Shown piece by piece: positions 1-13,400 of a DNA stretch of 64,000 nt (position 1 is its first letter; each line of letters begins with the position of its first letter). The position numbers and the translations under genes are program-made. The stretch comes from Ypsolopha sequella (Eukaryota > Arthropoda > Insecta > Lepidoptera > Ypsolophidae): the NCBI GenBank assembly GCA_934047225.1, contig OW204005.1:18918396-18982395 (forward strand), in the 5' to 3' direction. The notes below the pieces were generated by a model, which saw only the letters and a program-made list of their open reading frames with translations, ran no database searches and was not told the origin of the DNA.

Positions 1-45
1 AGCGACTTATCCAAAATATCCGAGCCTACAAAGGTGGTAGACCTA

Positions 46-344
46 AATTTGTGGATATATTAATAATTTGCAAAACGCTAAACACTCTTACCGACAGCAA
101 ATTTTCTTTGCTGTCGAGCGGTCGGGCGGACAACACATCTCGAGGATGCCTTGTTTAGAGGCGAAACACGTGTCGATAAGTTTTCTTGCTTGTTATTTAA
201 GATTGCTTTATTTTGTGCTCAAACTGCTTGCTTCGCTTGTTCATGTTTTATGCGGGAGGGCGGGCGGTGCTTGAGTCTGCATTTTGAATAGCATGGTAAG
301 AGTGTTTAGCGGAATATTGCAAATTATTAATATATCCACAAATT
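46..344. mobile_element. MITE with about 47-bp terminal inverted repeats
   Basis: The left end (46-92) and the inverted right end (295-344) share the stretch AATTTGTGGATATATTAATA and then the block GCTAAACACTCTTACC. The interior is about 200 bp, richer in GC, and has no convincing gene. This is the structure of a non-autonomous DNA transposon; the superfamily is not assigned because no clear target-site duplication was found. Confidence 0.6.
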
Positions 345-402
345 CATGATGGGACTTCCGCAATATAACGCCTTTTTCAATAAAGTGGTAGCCCTAGTTG
401 TG

Positions 403-1231
403 TTCAGTGTATGTGTATGGTCCTAAAATTTATAACAATATTCCAGACAACATTAAGCAGGCTGGATCATCACAAATATTTAAAAATAAGCTAAGGTGTT
501 GACTTATTCAGCGGGCTTTTTACAATGTTGACGAATTCCTGGGCTATTCTAAACTTATTTCTAGTTAGTTTTATCTTTATTTTTTATATTTTACATGACA
601 TTATAATTATTGCACATTTTTGAATTTATTGATTATTTCATTAATTTTAAATTAATTCAATTACTTGATGCATTGTCGTATTGTATGCATATACACCCTT
701 ACCCATGTACATATAAATATAATTTTGTATTCACTCCCTAGAAGTAATTTACTACTGATCCCAAAACCTTGGTCGTAGGGCTAGGGAGTCATGCACATTC
801 TAATATAACTCCTTTGTCATCTGTCTGCCCTTTATCATTTATTATTAATATTATATAATTTTTTTCAAAATTTTGTGTGTAAGGAAAAGTAAATGAAATT
901 ACATTATATAGTTAAAAATATATCACAATTAGTTAATATATACCATTCGCCTTAATTTCTTCTAAATTATATTTGTCATATTTTTTGCGTAGTTAACAAA
1001 TGTTTAAATTCATATCCATAGAATGAGCGGGCCTCTCCTATTACAGGTTACTAAACTTAAAAGGGGAGTCCCAAACCATGTAAACTGTGAATTGTAAACA
1101 ATAAACGAATTTTGAATTTTTTGAGTTTTTGAATGTTTTGTATTTGTTTAATCATATCAACTTTTGTATTTTAATAAGGGAAATTACTTGTAACATATCG
1201 TTATCAATAAATTGAATCTGAATCTGAATCC
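403..1231 (+). mobile_element. 3' end of a non-LTR retrotransposon (5'-truncated)
   Basis: A conceptual translation from about 415 reads like the C-terminus of a LINE reverse transcriptase ORF, with a block similar to GPKIYNNIPDNIK followed by FKNKL and a terminal FYNVDEFLGYSK. One in-frame stop interrupts it. An AT-rich 3' UTR follows and ends in a short tandem tail of TGAATC units near 1205-1231, as in CR1/L2-type LINEs that end in microsatellites rather than poly(A). The insertion lies about 30 bp beyond the last visible btz exon, inside the btz transcription unit. Confidence 0.55.
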
Positions 1232-1262
1232 CTATGGATGGACCCTGGATAAGTGGACTCAC

Positions 1263-1400
1263 CTCTGTCTCTTCCCACTGGTGTCCAGCTCAGGGAAGTC
1301 TTCAGGATTGGGCGGTTTTCGCGGCGCTGCGTTGGCGGTGGCCTGACGTCTATACGCCTCTTCGTCTTCCCAAGTACGAGTGTACTTATTTGGTCCTCGG
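1263..1400 (-). CDS. btz: btz coding exon 6 (last one in the window)
   Basis: Completes the split Gly codon and reads RGPNKYTRTWEDEEAYRRQ, then a Pro-rich stretch ending FPELDTSGKRQ. The donor AG/GTGAGT shows that the gene continues left of the window. The intron between this exon and exon 5 is about 5.4 kb and is mostly mobile DNA. Confidence 0.85.
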
Positions 1401-4400
1401 CTAGTTAAATAAATAAACATGTCACATTAAATTGAAATAAAACAACAAGTTTTCCAAGGAAGCTACCGCCTAAACGGACAGTAAATTGCACATCCATACA
1501 AAATGAACATCTGCCGCTAACTACAGTAGAGCCACTGAGTGATGGCGCCTATGACGTTTAAATGCCTACAAAGTATCGTAATTATTTATAAGCAAGTGGC
1601 TGAAGGCTACATTTTTATGCCTTTTGCCGTAGAGACCCTGGGGCCGTGGGGACCAGACGCAAAGCGCCTATATAAGGAAATATCGTCGAGGTTGGTCAAC
1701 GCTTCCGGAGACCCAAGGGCTGGGACCTATTTTGGTCAGCGAATAATCCTCGCAATACAGCGAGGCAACGCCGCCAGCCTATTGGGTACTCTCCCCGATG
1801 ATGGCGGTGATCTGGCTCACATATTTTATTTAATCTAGAGCCCGCTATGAGACAGGTTGGTATTTGTTTTTCTTTTTATATTTTATTTAATTTTAAGTTG
1901 GTTAAAAAAAAAATTATCATTATTTATATGTTATTTAAGTTTATAAATATATTTTTAAATATGATATGTTTGACAAATAAATTATAGCAAGTGTGAATTA
2001 AAAAATGTAATACTTCATTGTTGATAGTGATGTACTACTTGTTTTGGTTATTATTTTTCAATTTGAATGTTGCTTTATTGTGCAATATAATTCGTATAGA
2101 AACAGAGATTTTTTTTTTAAGTTTCTCATTTTTTATAGGTCGTGTTTGAGGTCGCCAAGTTACGCAATAATGTTTAATTAAAAACAAAACAATGACGAAG
2201 TTAAACTAAACGAAAATAAATGATAGTAAAATACTTTTTTCGATTTAGATATTTAAACATCTCTTGGCGGCCCCGGGGCACGACACCGCATAGCCCTCCG
2301 ATAGCTACGCCACTGGTTTTGGCACATTTTCCTGTTGTATCATTATGTTAAATGTTGAATGACGTGTCTAATGTTGAGTAAACTCACACTTGATTTTTAT
2401 TTTTAACCGAAATTTGAAATGTACCTCATCACTAAATGCAGCTGTCATAAGTGCCATCACTCAGTGGCTCTACATTACGTAAAGTAACTACTTAGTTTAA
2501 GTTATAGTGGACCGCCGATACCAACTCCAGGGTTATAAAGGGAGGTCCTCTGTAACTCGAAACCGAACTCGAATAAACCGAGTTCGAGTGATCACTTCCC
2601 CACCTAATGGTGGATTTCCTGAAGTTAATGACAAACTTCAACTACCGACAGCAGGGATGTAACGGAGGTCAGTTAACGGAGGCGGAGGTCTAGAACTCAA
2701 CCTCCGCGAAGGCGGAGGTTAACGGAGGCGAAGGCGGAGGTTAACGGAGGCCGAGGCGGAGGTGAAAAAAAAATACGAAAATTTACTATTAAACTTCTTT
2801 TATACTAAAAATTGTTTATAATTATTTAATTATAATTAAATTCCAAAAGAGGCAAATTATATTTCAAGAAAAGCAGCTTTGCAGCTTTATCTACATCCAA
2901 TCTATTTCGCAGTGGATCATAGATGAATCCAGCTCCACTCCGCTAAACCTCCGTTTTGAAAGTTGCGGAGACGGGTGCGGAGGCGGAGTTAAGTACCGCA
3001 CTTGCGGATGCGGAGGCGGGGCTCCGTTACATCCCTGACTGACAGTAGCGTAAATACAAAATTAATAGTGGTGTCCGCATTCGGTGTAGCGCATCTTAAC
3101 TTATTTGACAGGACTAAACTTAATTTAAGCGTTCTGTCTGTTGGAATGTACAAAAACAAATCAATATCATTTCAACACTATATTCTGTCTCTTTCTTACT
3201 TGTTAATATTTGTTTTTATGAACAAGCCACTTCAACCACTTGACTAAAAGTCCCTTGAATAGTTTCTTTTTACTGCCTGCGCCTTCAGCGAGCTATACGT
3301 GACACACCTCTCCTGACAAAATAACGATGAATAAATAGTATATTATTTGGATCGTTAAACTCTGCTTTTTACTGGAATACCTATATCCTAACACTGTCCT
3401 TGTATTTCCGAGAAAGAAAAAGCCAAGACGCCTAAATAAGGTTATTCCTGTCAAATAAGTTAAGTCGTGTTGCGCCGAATCGACACAACTATGTAGGTAT
3501 TTAGAATTAACAGGATTGATGTAAACAAAACGGCTCACCTCCATATAATATGTTGCGTACAATACGTATATTTTGGAACGTATCCGACAGTGGTCTGTTA
3601 ACACTTGGTTTTTTGTCTGTGGACACACTGATCTGTCACAAAAGGACTTGGCTGTAAAAACTTTGGTATTGAGGTGGACCTCGAAAATATTCTGGGAATA
3701 TAATTTGTAACTAATTAAAAACCGGGATAAAACGGACGTGGATACCGTGTAAACTTTTTTGGGTCAAGGTCGGACCATATTATTGCCGGGGAGGCACTTT
3801 TGGATGCTGTTTATTTTGGGTGAAATAACCTGCAAGCACGCGGTTTTACACAAGTGTAAAGACATTGGCCGGCTACAATATCTTCTGGGGTTTTGGATGC
3901 ATCCAGGGGATAGGTGGGTTACGTTTAGGGTTCGCCGTGGAGGTGAGCGACGTGGCACAACGCCGGCACGCACTTTGGCTGCCGTTTCGACACCGTGTTC
4001 GAGAGGGACTCGACTGCGGTCAGCTATCACTGGATTGTCTGGTAGGATAATTCTGTACCTACTTTAGTATATAAGTAAATTATCGCTGATAGGTTTGTTT
4101 ACGTGGACGTAGATTAGGGACAGCTGATGGGCCCCTGTTCCAAATTACCTAACAGCAGCTTATAATAAACATAACCATATATACAATATTTACTATGGCG
4201 TAAAGTCATCGGGTTAATATTTTCACTCGTCCTGAAGAAGGCAATCTGAATCTGCTGAAACTGGTCGGCTGGTACGATCATAATATATATTGAGGTGAGC
4301 CGTTTTGTTTACATCATTAATTATCTTCAAGTTTAATTTAATTATATAATAAATAGGATTCTTGGTGCTCAAACAAAAATCAATAAAATCCACGAAATAT

Positions 4401-7400
4401 CATGGAAAACTCTCCTGGGCAGCCACTCTATAAAGTCTTTTTCATTCAATAAGAACTATTACGAAAGACTTGACCTAAATGATGGTACATTGATATTTCA
4501 TGGAGCACCTTAATACTATCTGTATACCTAGCACGCGCCATAGATATGTATGTATCTGTTTTACGGGTTGTGTCATGCATACCATGATAAAAAAAACAAT
4601 AGTATTAAGCCTACCTGCACGATGTATGGTTATAAATGGGGCCATCTGAAAACCAGCGTTGTAGAATTGCTTGCAATCTACAGCAAACGCTGAGATGGTT
4701 TCATTTTGTCACAAATATGATTTTTGTGTGTACATATTGTAGATTATAATGTTTGCATGTGTGACAAATAAGTTATTTCTTTCTTTCTTTCATGTTTGTC
4801 AACGTGCGAGAGAGCAATTATAACGGAACTCTGTATCTATGCCGCGTGCTAGACCTCCTGGTATAGTAAGAAAAATAGATTGATCCAGATATTCCATGCC
4901 ACGAATTTTAATACACAAAAGGCTGACTATCAAAATAATATCTACAAAGTTATAAATAAATATAAAAAGCAGTTCTTTTACATACATTTATAAAAAGAAC
5001 CGACCATGTGCAAGGACCGAGGGTTCCGTACATGAATCGTGTTTGTGTTAAGGCGTTGTGCGGAAAAATACGGGTGTTTCTTTTCTGTGTATTTCATGAA
5101 ATACATGGAAAATTATAATCAGTTTCTGGTATATGCATTTTGACCATATAATCTAGGGATTTGATTTTGGAAAACATGATTGGAAATAATTTTATTGTTG
5201 AAATGAGGTCTTCTAACACACTTTTTGTCCTCGTTTAACGAGTAGCAGCCATGTACAGAACTCAAACATATTTTATTAGATGAGTTTAAACAATATCAAG
5301 ATTTTTGATTTTGGAAATTTTGCTAGCTAGTTTAGTTTTTATAATACAAATAAATATACACCAATTTTTTTCCCTTTTGCCCTGAATCCACCCCTCTCAC
5401 AATACGCGATTTTTCGCTTGGAGTGACAGTGACAAAAATAAAATTCGCATAGCCTCTTAATTGTTTTTCGTTTCTTTGAGTACGGAACCCTAAAAGTGAT
5501 ATAATAAGTGTTCAAGAACGAACTATTGATGTGAAAACTGGATTTAAATTCACGAAAAAAATTGTGAAAAACTGAAAGAAAAGCATGCATTTACATAAAA
5601 TAAAATACAATACTTATGTAATGACTAACCTACGCCAATGTCGCACGCTCCATTTTGAAATGCAACAGATTATTAAAAAGTTCGATTAATTGTTTTTTAT
5701 CTTATTTCATTACCAACATACACCAATAAAAATCTACAGTTAAATGTACTATTCACAACATCATGTATGTATTATTTTCTAAATGTGTTCAAATTTTCAT
5801 GTTTTTGCCAGTTTCATATTTATTAAGTTTAATTATTGGATTAAAGCTCATGTGTGTTATACAACGTGTAACAGAAAGGTGTAACCATATTTAAACAGCT
5901 TATTCAGTCAATGGTATAGAACAACTTTTACTATGGAACAAACCCTGTATCTCGAAAAAAAAAAAATAACTGGTTCATAGAAAAATGCAATGCCGCTCGG
6001 CTGAAATGTATAGAAGGGCAGATTTTTTTTTTGAGAATTCGGGTTTGGCTCAAAAGTTGTTCTATACCATTGACTGAATAAGCTCTTCAGATATGGTTAC
6101 ACCTTTCTGTTACACCTTGTATAATATTGTGAAGTTAAAAGTCGGAGAAAAAGAGCCGCGGCGGGAAATTGTGTTCAGCGCAGACAAGAGGATATATAAC
6201 ATGTAAGGGCCGTCGCTAATTACAACGGCTCGGCACAGGACAACCTCAAAGTGTACATTGAAATGTAAGCTTTAAATCGTGTTACGTACGTGACATTTTT
6301 CAAGTGTACGAGGCGCCGTCCACCCACCGTTCACTAGTACAAAAATGTCACGTAGGAACACGATTTAAAACTCATATTTCAATGCTTTACATTGAGGTGG
6401 TCTGGTACCGATCCATTGTAACGTGCGATGACCTTAAGCCAATCTTTGCCCAAGTCGTTAAAAGGACGTGTATCTCTCACTCTCTCGCACACTTTCAATG
6501 CAACATAAGCCCGCCCCCCTGCCCCTGTAGCGTTGCGGTGTTGATTTGGTAAGCAACTTCCGTCACAGGGTAGGTTGTGTTCACAATGCTTATTCCAAAA
6601 AAGGGGAAACAAAAGAAAACTATCGCATAAAAAGCAGAGCTTAAGCCCTTTTTTATTTGTACTAAAATTCTCTTGATTAATGGTCACTGCGGCACAAAGT
6701 GTTATAGCTTGACCGTGACCGCTATGCCCCGCATTAGGCAAATTATGTTTTTTTTTTTTAGTGACGACCCTGTGACGCAAGTTGCTGACCAAATAACAGC
6801 CTGTATAGTTAAATGTTATGAAGATGGTTGCATACCCATATCTGCGGTTACGGCGCGCGTGGGGTGGAGCGTCTTCATTCCTGATATCGTATCCATAGAT
6901 CGCCACTAGTTCATCACGTGACTTCGGAGCCTGAAACAAAGTAATTAGACAATGCTTACTATACAGGTTGTTAAGATGATGTCGCGGAAGCCGGGAACTG
7001 GCGATAGTACTCGTTGACACGAACAACTGGAAATGGAACAAAACAAAACAACCATGGAATCAACACTCTTTTAGCAAAAAAAAACAGACTGTATGATATG
7101 AAACTGTGCGAAGTATGCGAGTGCGGTGCGGGCTCTGAGGACCGGAATCACGTTCTGTGGCACTGTCCTCTTTACGAGGACGAGCGTAGGGATATGCTGC
7201 ATGGAGTATTGCACAGAGAGTCGCGCCCTTTGCACCACTGCGACCTGGTCTCTTTGCAGGCCAACTACAGGCTGCTAAGGATATTCACTCACGCGTGGCA
7301 CCGCAGGCGAAGACAGTGGGAGTGCGGCTAAGGGTTGGTCGATGGAAGGTGTTTATTTATTTAATAATATTTATATATATAAGAGAGCAGACTTACAGCA

Positions 7401-10400
7401 GCAGAAGATAAATGTTGGACCATAATATATTGGATGCGCTACATGTAGAATGTAATTGTTTAGCCCAGAACAGGCGGCAGCGTCTGAAACGCCCGCTCCC
7501 ACTCCTTCAGAGTGGGAGAGACGGGTTAGGGACATTTGTATAAATTAAAAAATAACTTGTAGGGGGGTTCAAGCAATGCAGAGAGCAGGGTAACCAGAAT
7601 GGTATTAAATCCCGAAGAGCCGTGCATACCCCCCGCGTTTGGGCATTATAACCATAGAGTTGGTATGGCCATGGGAAGGTTGGTGGGTAATTTCCTTCTT
7701 GGGGCTTTTTTTTAATTTTTTATTTTAATTAAATTTATATCGAATATTATATTACATGTATTCCTTATAATTGTTTATCTTTAATTAAATTTTTACTGTT
7801 ATTATAATTAAACATTTTAAATTTGATTTTTTTTTATTAACGTATATATAAATATATATTTATTTTCTTTCCTGGGGCACTGCTCGCTGCTTTACGTCTT
7901 GTTAGTTTGTGCCACTGCTTTCATGACGTCGATGCAGTATTCGGCAAATTTCGGTCCTGAACTCTTACCCTCCAGGAGGGAGCTCCAGTTTGAGGTTTCA
8001 ATGCTCATGTCGAACTCAAGTTCGAGCTGCAACCTCCTGGATCCGAACATTGGACATTCGTTCAGCGGGTCTACCGCGTAATTCTGATTTTCATCAACAT
8101 CAACTTGAGATTGAAATTTGACGTGCGTGCGACGACGCCCGCCTAACATGCCATCTCTTTTTCATAATGTGCGTTCCCGCCGTGACCAGCCTTCTCGGGG
8201 CTAGTTGCTCGATGGCCTCACCTGTTCATTCTCGTTGAACTTGTCGTGTGACCATTTGTCAATGATCTCGGACTTGCGCGGCGGTCGGCGGCGCTCTGTC
8301 GGGGTCTCGGATGATACTTCCTTCTTCTCGACCGTGGCGTCCGATGCTGTGGTGTTCGTCGTCTCTTCGCCGCTGGAAATAAAGTGCATTTTTGTTTGGT
8401 TCATTTCCAGATCTGACACTTTTTTTTTTTGAATGAGCGAGCTTTTCAGATTCAAGTTTATTTTGCAAAGTAGGTATATATATAATTCACTTTTTACAAG
8501 TCAAATTTAATCTAATAAAATTATATGTAATAAAATAATATGATTATAATTGTATAGAAAAACAGTTAAATGAAAATTTTTAGTGAGATATATTTCGGGC
8601 CATTCGGGCCCGGCATCAGTCACAATGAAATAGTGAAATTATAACAGATGGGTAAAAAAAATATTAAAAAATAAAAACTATTTACATTTAACCTATTTAC
8701 AAGATATTAAAAGAGTCACATAGCGCCATCCCACCGCATCGATGCAGACTTTTCTGATCTTAGTTATGTAGCAATGAGATGGGATGGCGCCACGCGGTGA
8801 ATGCATGAATGGCATGAACGGCATTCACCGCGTGGCGCCATCCCATCTCATCGCTACATAAGAACAGAAAAGTCTGCATCGATGCGGTGGGATGGCGTTA
8901 TGTGACTCTTTTAATATCTTATAAATAGGTTAAATGTAAATAGTTTTTATTTTTTAATATTTATTTTACCTATCTGTTATAATTTCACTATTTCATTGTG
9001 ACTGATGCCGGGCCCGAATGGCCCGAAATATATCTCACTAAAAATTTTCATTTAACTGTTTTTCTATATAATTATAATCATTTAAAAGACAAAAAGTCAA
9101 TTTTCAATATTTATTTAATAAAATAATAAATGTACATGAACTAAATTAAAGGTTTATTTAATTTATGTAGCAAACTATATATATATAAGATTAAAATGAT
9201 AGGTAATAATTTATATTATACAAGGGGAAATCCAATCTACCGCCCGAACCTATACCGGAGACCCGGCCAGTGACCAGGAACAAGGTTCAATGATCACCAA
9301 CTGAGCCCCCAGCACGAATCCAGGTGGATATCCCGTTGAGTGTGTAGCTGTAAGCAATGTTTTAAATAAAGCATAATTTGGGCCTTTTTTGTTACATACA
9401 TAAAAGGTTTTGCTCCTATACTGCCTATACTAGGATTTGTATTTGAACTAGTCCAGTGAGAATGGGAACAGATTTTTTAATTTCTTTTTTATGATTTCGA
9501 AAAAAGAGATCACTGAACCTTGTTCCGGGTCGCTGGCCATGTCTCCGGTATGGGTTCGGGCAGTTGATTAGATTTCACTTTGTATAATTATAGATTTTAC
9601 TTATCATTTGAATCGTATATACATTACATTGCTGGATAAATTAAATAAACCTTTAATTTAGTTCATGTATGTTTAGTATTTTTTATAGCACACCGTGCGT
9701 AAAATGACCACTTTACGCACGCGAAGTCGGCATTTTCCGCACTTGTGCTATAAAAAATTATACGAAACTCGTGCGAGAAACTTTTTCTCGACTCGTGTGA
9801 TTGCAGCACTCGCCTTCGGCTCGTGCCGCAAACTCACACTCGTCAGAAAACGTTTCATCGCTCTCGTATCGTAATGTACTAATGAAATATATTTTTATGA
9901 GATTAAATTTGACTCGTAAAAAGTGTATTATGTGTACCTATTTTACAAAATAAACTATTTGAATTTGAAGGTGATTTTGATTGATAAAGCCAAATTCATA
10001 CTGGAGACTTTTTAAGTGATCAGGACCAAGGTTCAATGACCCTTTTGTGATAAACGCAAAATAATATTTAGACTTCCTTTATACCAATTGACTTTGGTTG
10101 TTCTTAAATAAGTATAGGGGCACAAATAATATTTTTTGTATTTTACAAAAAGGGACATTGAACCTTGGTCCAAATCAATTACTAAGTCTCTAGTACACAT
10201 ATTCGAAACTATTATTATGTGCTAGGTTGTTAGTTTTACAGTCTGAGAAAGAATCTGTTAATGTGTCGGAAGCCTGCTTTGGGTATTATTAGTCCCAAAT
10301 TCTTTTTTTTCTCTATTTTTGTATTTTACTAACCCTAGGATAGGCCTAATTAAGTTTTTCTGTAATACTAACCATTTAAGTAAATAAATAAATTAATTAA

Positions 10401-13400
10401 TAAATAAATAAAATAAAAATAAAAAATAAAAGTATGAATTCGACTATCTCACTCAAAGTCATCCTATATACCTATTCGAAGATACTTTCCAAGAACCTGG
10501 CTATTTACAAACCAAATTTAAATCAAATGCAATTAGAAGTTAATTATGAAACTTTCTATTACTTTAGTAGGCATAAAGCTAATGTAACTCATCCACTTGC
10601 CGCTTGAGTGGGTATCCTGGTCACTGACACCAACTAATATGTGCGATAATATTGCACAAGGTATTAGAAACTATACTAAGCCTGTTATTTTTTTTTGGCC
10701 GGTTTCTTATGATACATCCTCAGGCCAACAAAAATGTTAATAGTAATTTAGAAACATCAAAGATGCAAAACAAAACAAGGTTAATCAGCACACACAAGCT
10801 TTGTCCTAGCGGGATGTGTCATATGAAACCGACCACCTAAAGAAAAATAAAAATAAATATTTGTGGAATAAAAGTACAAGAATTTTGTGTGTAATTGATT
10901 GAAGATGATATTCCACCAAGAACCATCAATCGAATCCATCGAACATTATATATGTCTTGACTGTTTTTCTGTGCATATTAAAGAATTAACTGAGTAATTT
11001 ATTTATTGCTCTTATGCCCGTGTATCATACTACGTTTTTCAATGCACAGTGTGAGGAAATAAAACTAATATAATCTTGTGAACTTTAAATTATAATTGGC
11101 TCAAAATGACTGTATCCAGAGCCGTTAAACAGTGGAAAAAAAAGTATAACATTTATGGTACACAGGAAAGGTTACAGGTTAGCCAACTTAAATAAAGCTC
11201 TAGGGCAAAATAATCGATTTTCTGTTCGGTTTTGATGCATAAAAAGTGGGCCTTTACGAGCACTTGCCTTGAAAAGAATCTTAAAGAGTTGAAAGCAAGA
11301 ACATGCAGCATTATACTTGCACAACTGGGGTCTTATAATCTAACTTCAATATCGATTGCTATCGCTTTCAAAGGTATTGTAATTGTCTAGAAATTATGTG
11401 TGACATTTTTCGTAACCAAACACAATACCTTTAAAAGCAATAGATGTTATAATAAGGCTGCAGGCCTATAAAAAACGGCAACTCAGGCAAACAAGGTTAC
11501 ACAATGACTTCCTGCTTCCCAGTGCAAAAACAAATTGACAAATTTGTCAATTCAGTGTCACACAAATAACTTATTTGACAGGACTAACATTATTTTAAGC
11601 ATCCTGTATTTGTCTTTACGATACAGAAAGAAAAAGATAGAATGTTTAAATTAAGTTTAGTCCTGTTAAATAAGTTAAATTGTGTTACACCAAATCGACA
11701 CCAATGTAACCTTGTTACAATGGCTCTGAACCATTTATTAAATCAGTCTGGCAAAATCTGACCATCTACCATGAGCCACATACAATTAATGATGAATATA
11801 AACAACAAATCTTATAACTAGTAAATGAAGATATTTACCTAGCAGCTGTGCGGTCATCATGCTCATAGAAAGTTCCTCGTTTAGGGATGTACTGCGGATT
11901 GCTTCGATCCTCATCATCGTCTACACGTCTCTCTGTCTCCTGTAATATGGTTACTTTTTATAAATGATGTAGAGTTTGTAAAAATGTTTCAGGCGCTCTT
12001 ATCCCAGAAGAGTGACTCTCTGTCTTTTTCTTTACGTGTAAGGAGTAAAGGAAATAACCACACTTTTGTACTTTTGCGTTGTTTTTATCGGTTTTTAAAT
12101 TTTTTAAAAATAAGGGATATGTTTATTAAAACCCACTTACGTGGTCGACCTAGAAAATTTAAAGAGCAATATTACCAGATATGTTTCGTTAATAAAAGAG
12201 TGGAATTATGGAAATGGCATGATTTGAAAGGTCTTATTACATGCAGTGTTCGTGAATTATTTCTATCGAGCAAAGTTTATCTGATCGTGTAACACATGCG
12301 TGGAAGACCTAGATAAAGATTCGAACTATACTGCGTAATTTTTTTTGAAGTTTTAGACGATATTTGAAAGTTCTATTTGACTTTGAAATTACTGATTTTG
12401 GGATAAGAGCGCCTTAAGTTAAAACCTTCAAGTACTTAAATTGTGTTATGTAGGTTTATCACTGTTCATTTGATACCCCCTTTTCAACCCCCTTTCAAAT
12501 ATCATGTTTTTAGTTTTTTTTTCTAAGAATTAATTAAATTTATTACTTATATAAAACTTAAGTAACAAAAAAGTAACTCAAATTTAGAACTAAATAAAAA
12601 TATATTTATACTAAATAGAAGACTTTACTAAAGTCATTGCTATCACTGGGCAGGGTACCCAAGACACTGGCTGCATTGCCTCATTGGATAGTGCCCGAGG
12701 TAAGCTCCAGCCCTTGGGTCCCCTGAGGCATCCACCAGATGCAATGCTATTTGTTTGAAGAGCTGTCGAGTTAGTTTAGTTGGAACCAGTAAAGTGGCAT
12801 GACAGGCAATCATGCCTCATGTCTATTGGTATGTCAATTAAGGGTTGGTTGCGCCAAACATGCTCTAGCGTTTGGACAATTTAGCATATTATAACAAAAT
12901 ATTTTTAACAAATAAAATTTGTGAAAGTAGTTAAGAAGTTGAACTACATTATAATTTTGATACTTTTTCGAGAAAAAAAATCGGAAAGATCACTAAAATC
13001 ACGAAAAACGTAAGTTGCTGAGTAAACTGACTGACCAGTGCGTGCATTTTGTCCAATGACGTCAGTTCATGTAGAGAGGTCGTTTTCGGTGTACAAATTG
13101 ATACTGGGTGACAAATGTCACAAATTTGTGCTCAAAAATTTGTAAAAATACTTAATTGTATATTGTCACAATAGCTATGCATGATTTTAAGTATATTTCG
13201 CTGTTTTTGTACCGTCTTTAATTAAAATATATAAAAATAAAAATGGTTTTTTGATTTTGATTGTGCATATTTTAGGCATATAAACAGTTTTTAGTGCATA
13301 TTTCAGCCTTTTTAGTGCATATTTTGGCACTTTGTTAGTGCATAATCTGATGTCTAATAATAATTTAGGTATATTCTTTATTTATTTGGTTAAAGATAGG

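Noticed and set aside
5862..6119. Hairpins of the CAAGGTG family as microRNA precursors
   Set aside because: Arms are 70-100 bp, multiple copies exist and TA junctions mark insertions, so MITE is the simpler explanation.
7892..8149. Joining the 85-aa minus-strand frame to btz
   Set aside because: No acceptor gives the right phase, and btz exon 4 joins exon 5 (6930) perfectly, matching the CASC3 sequence across the junction.
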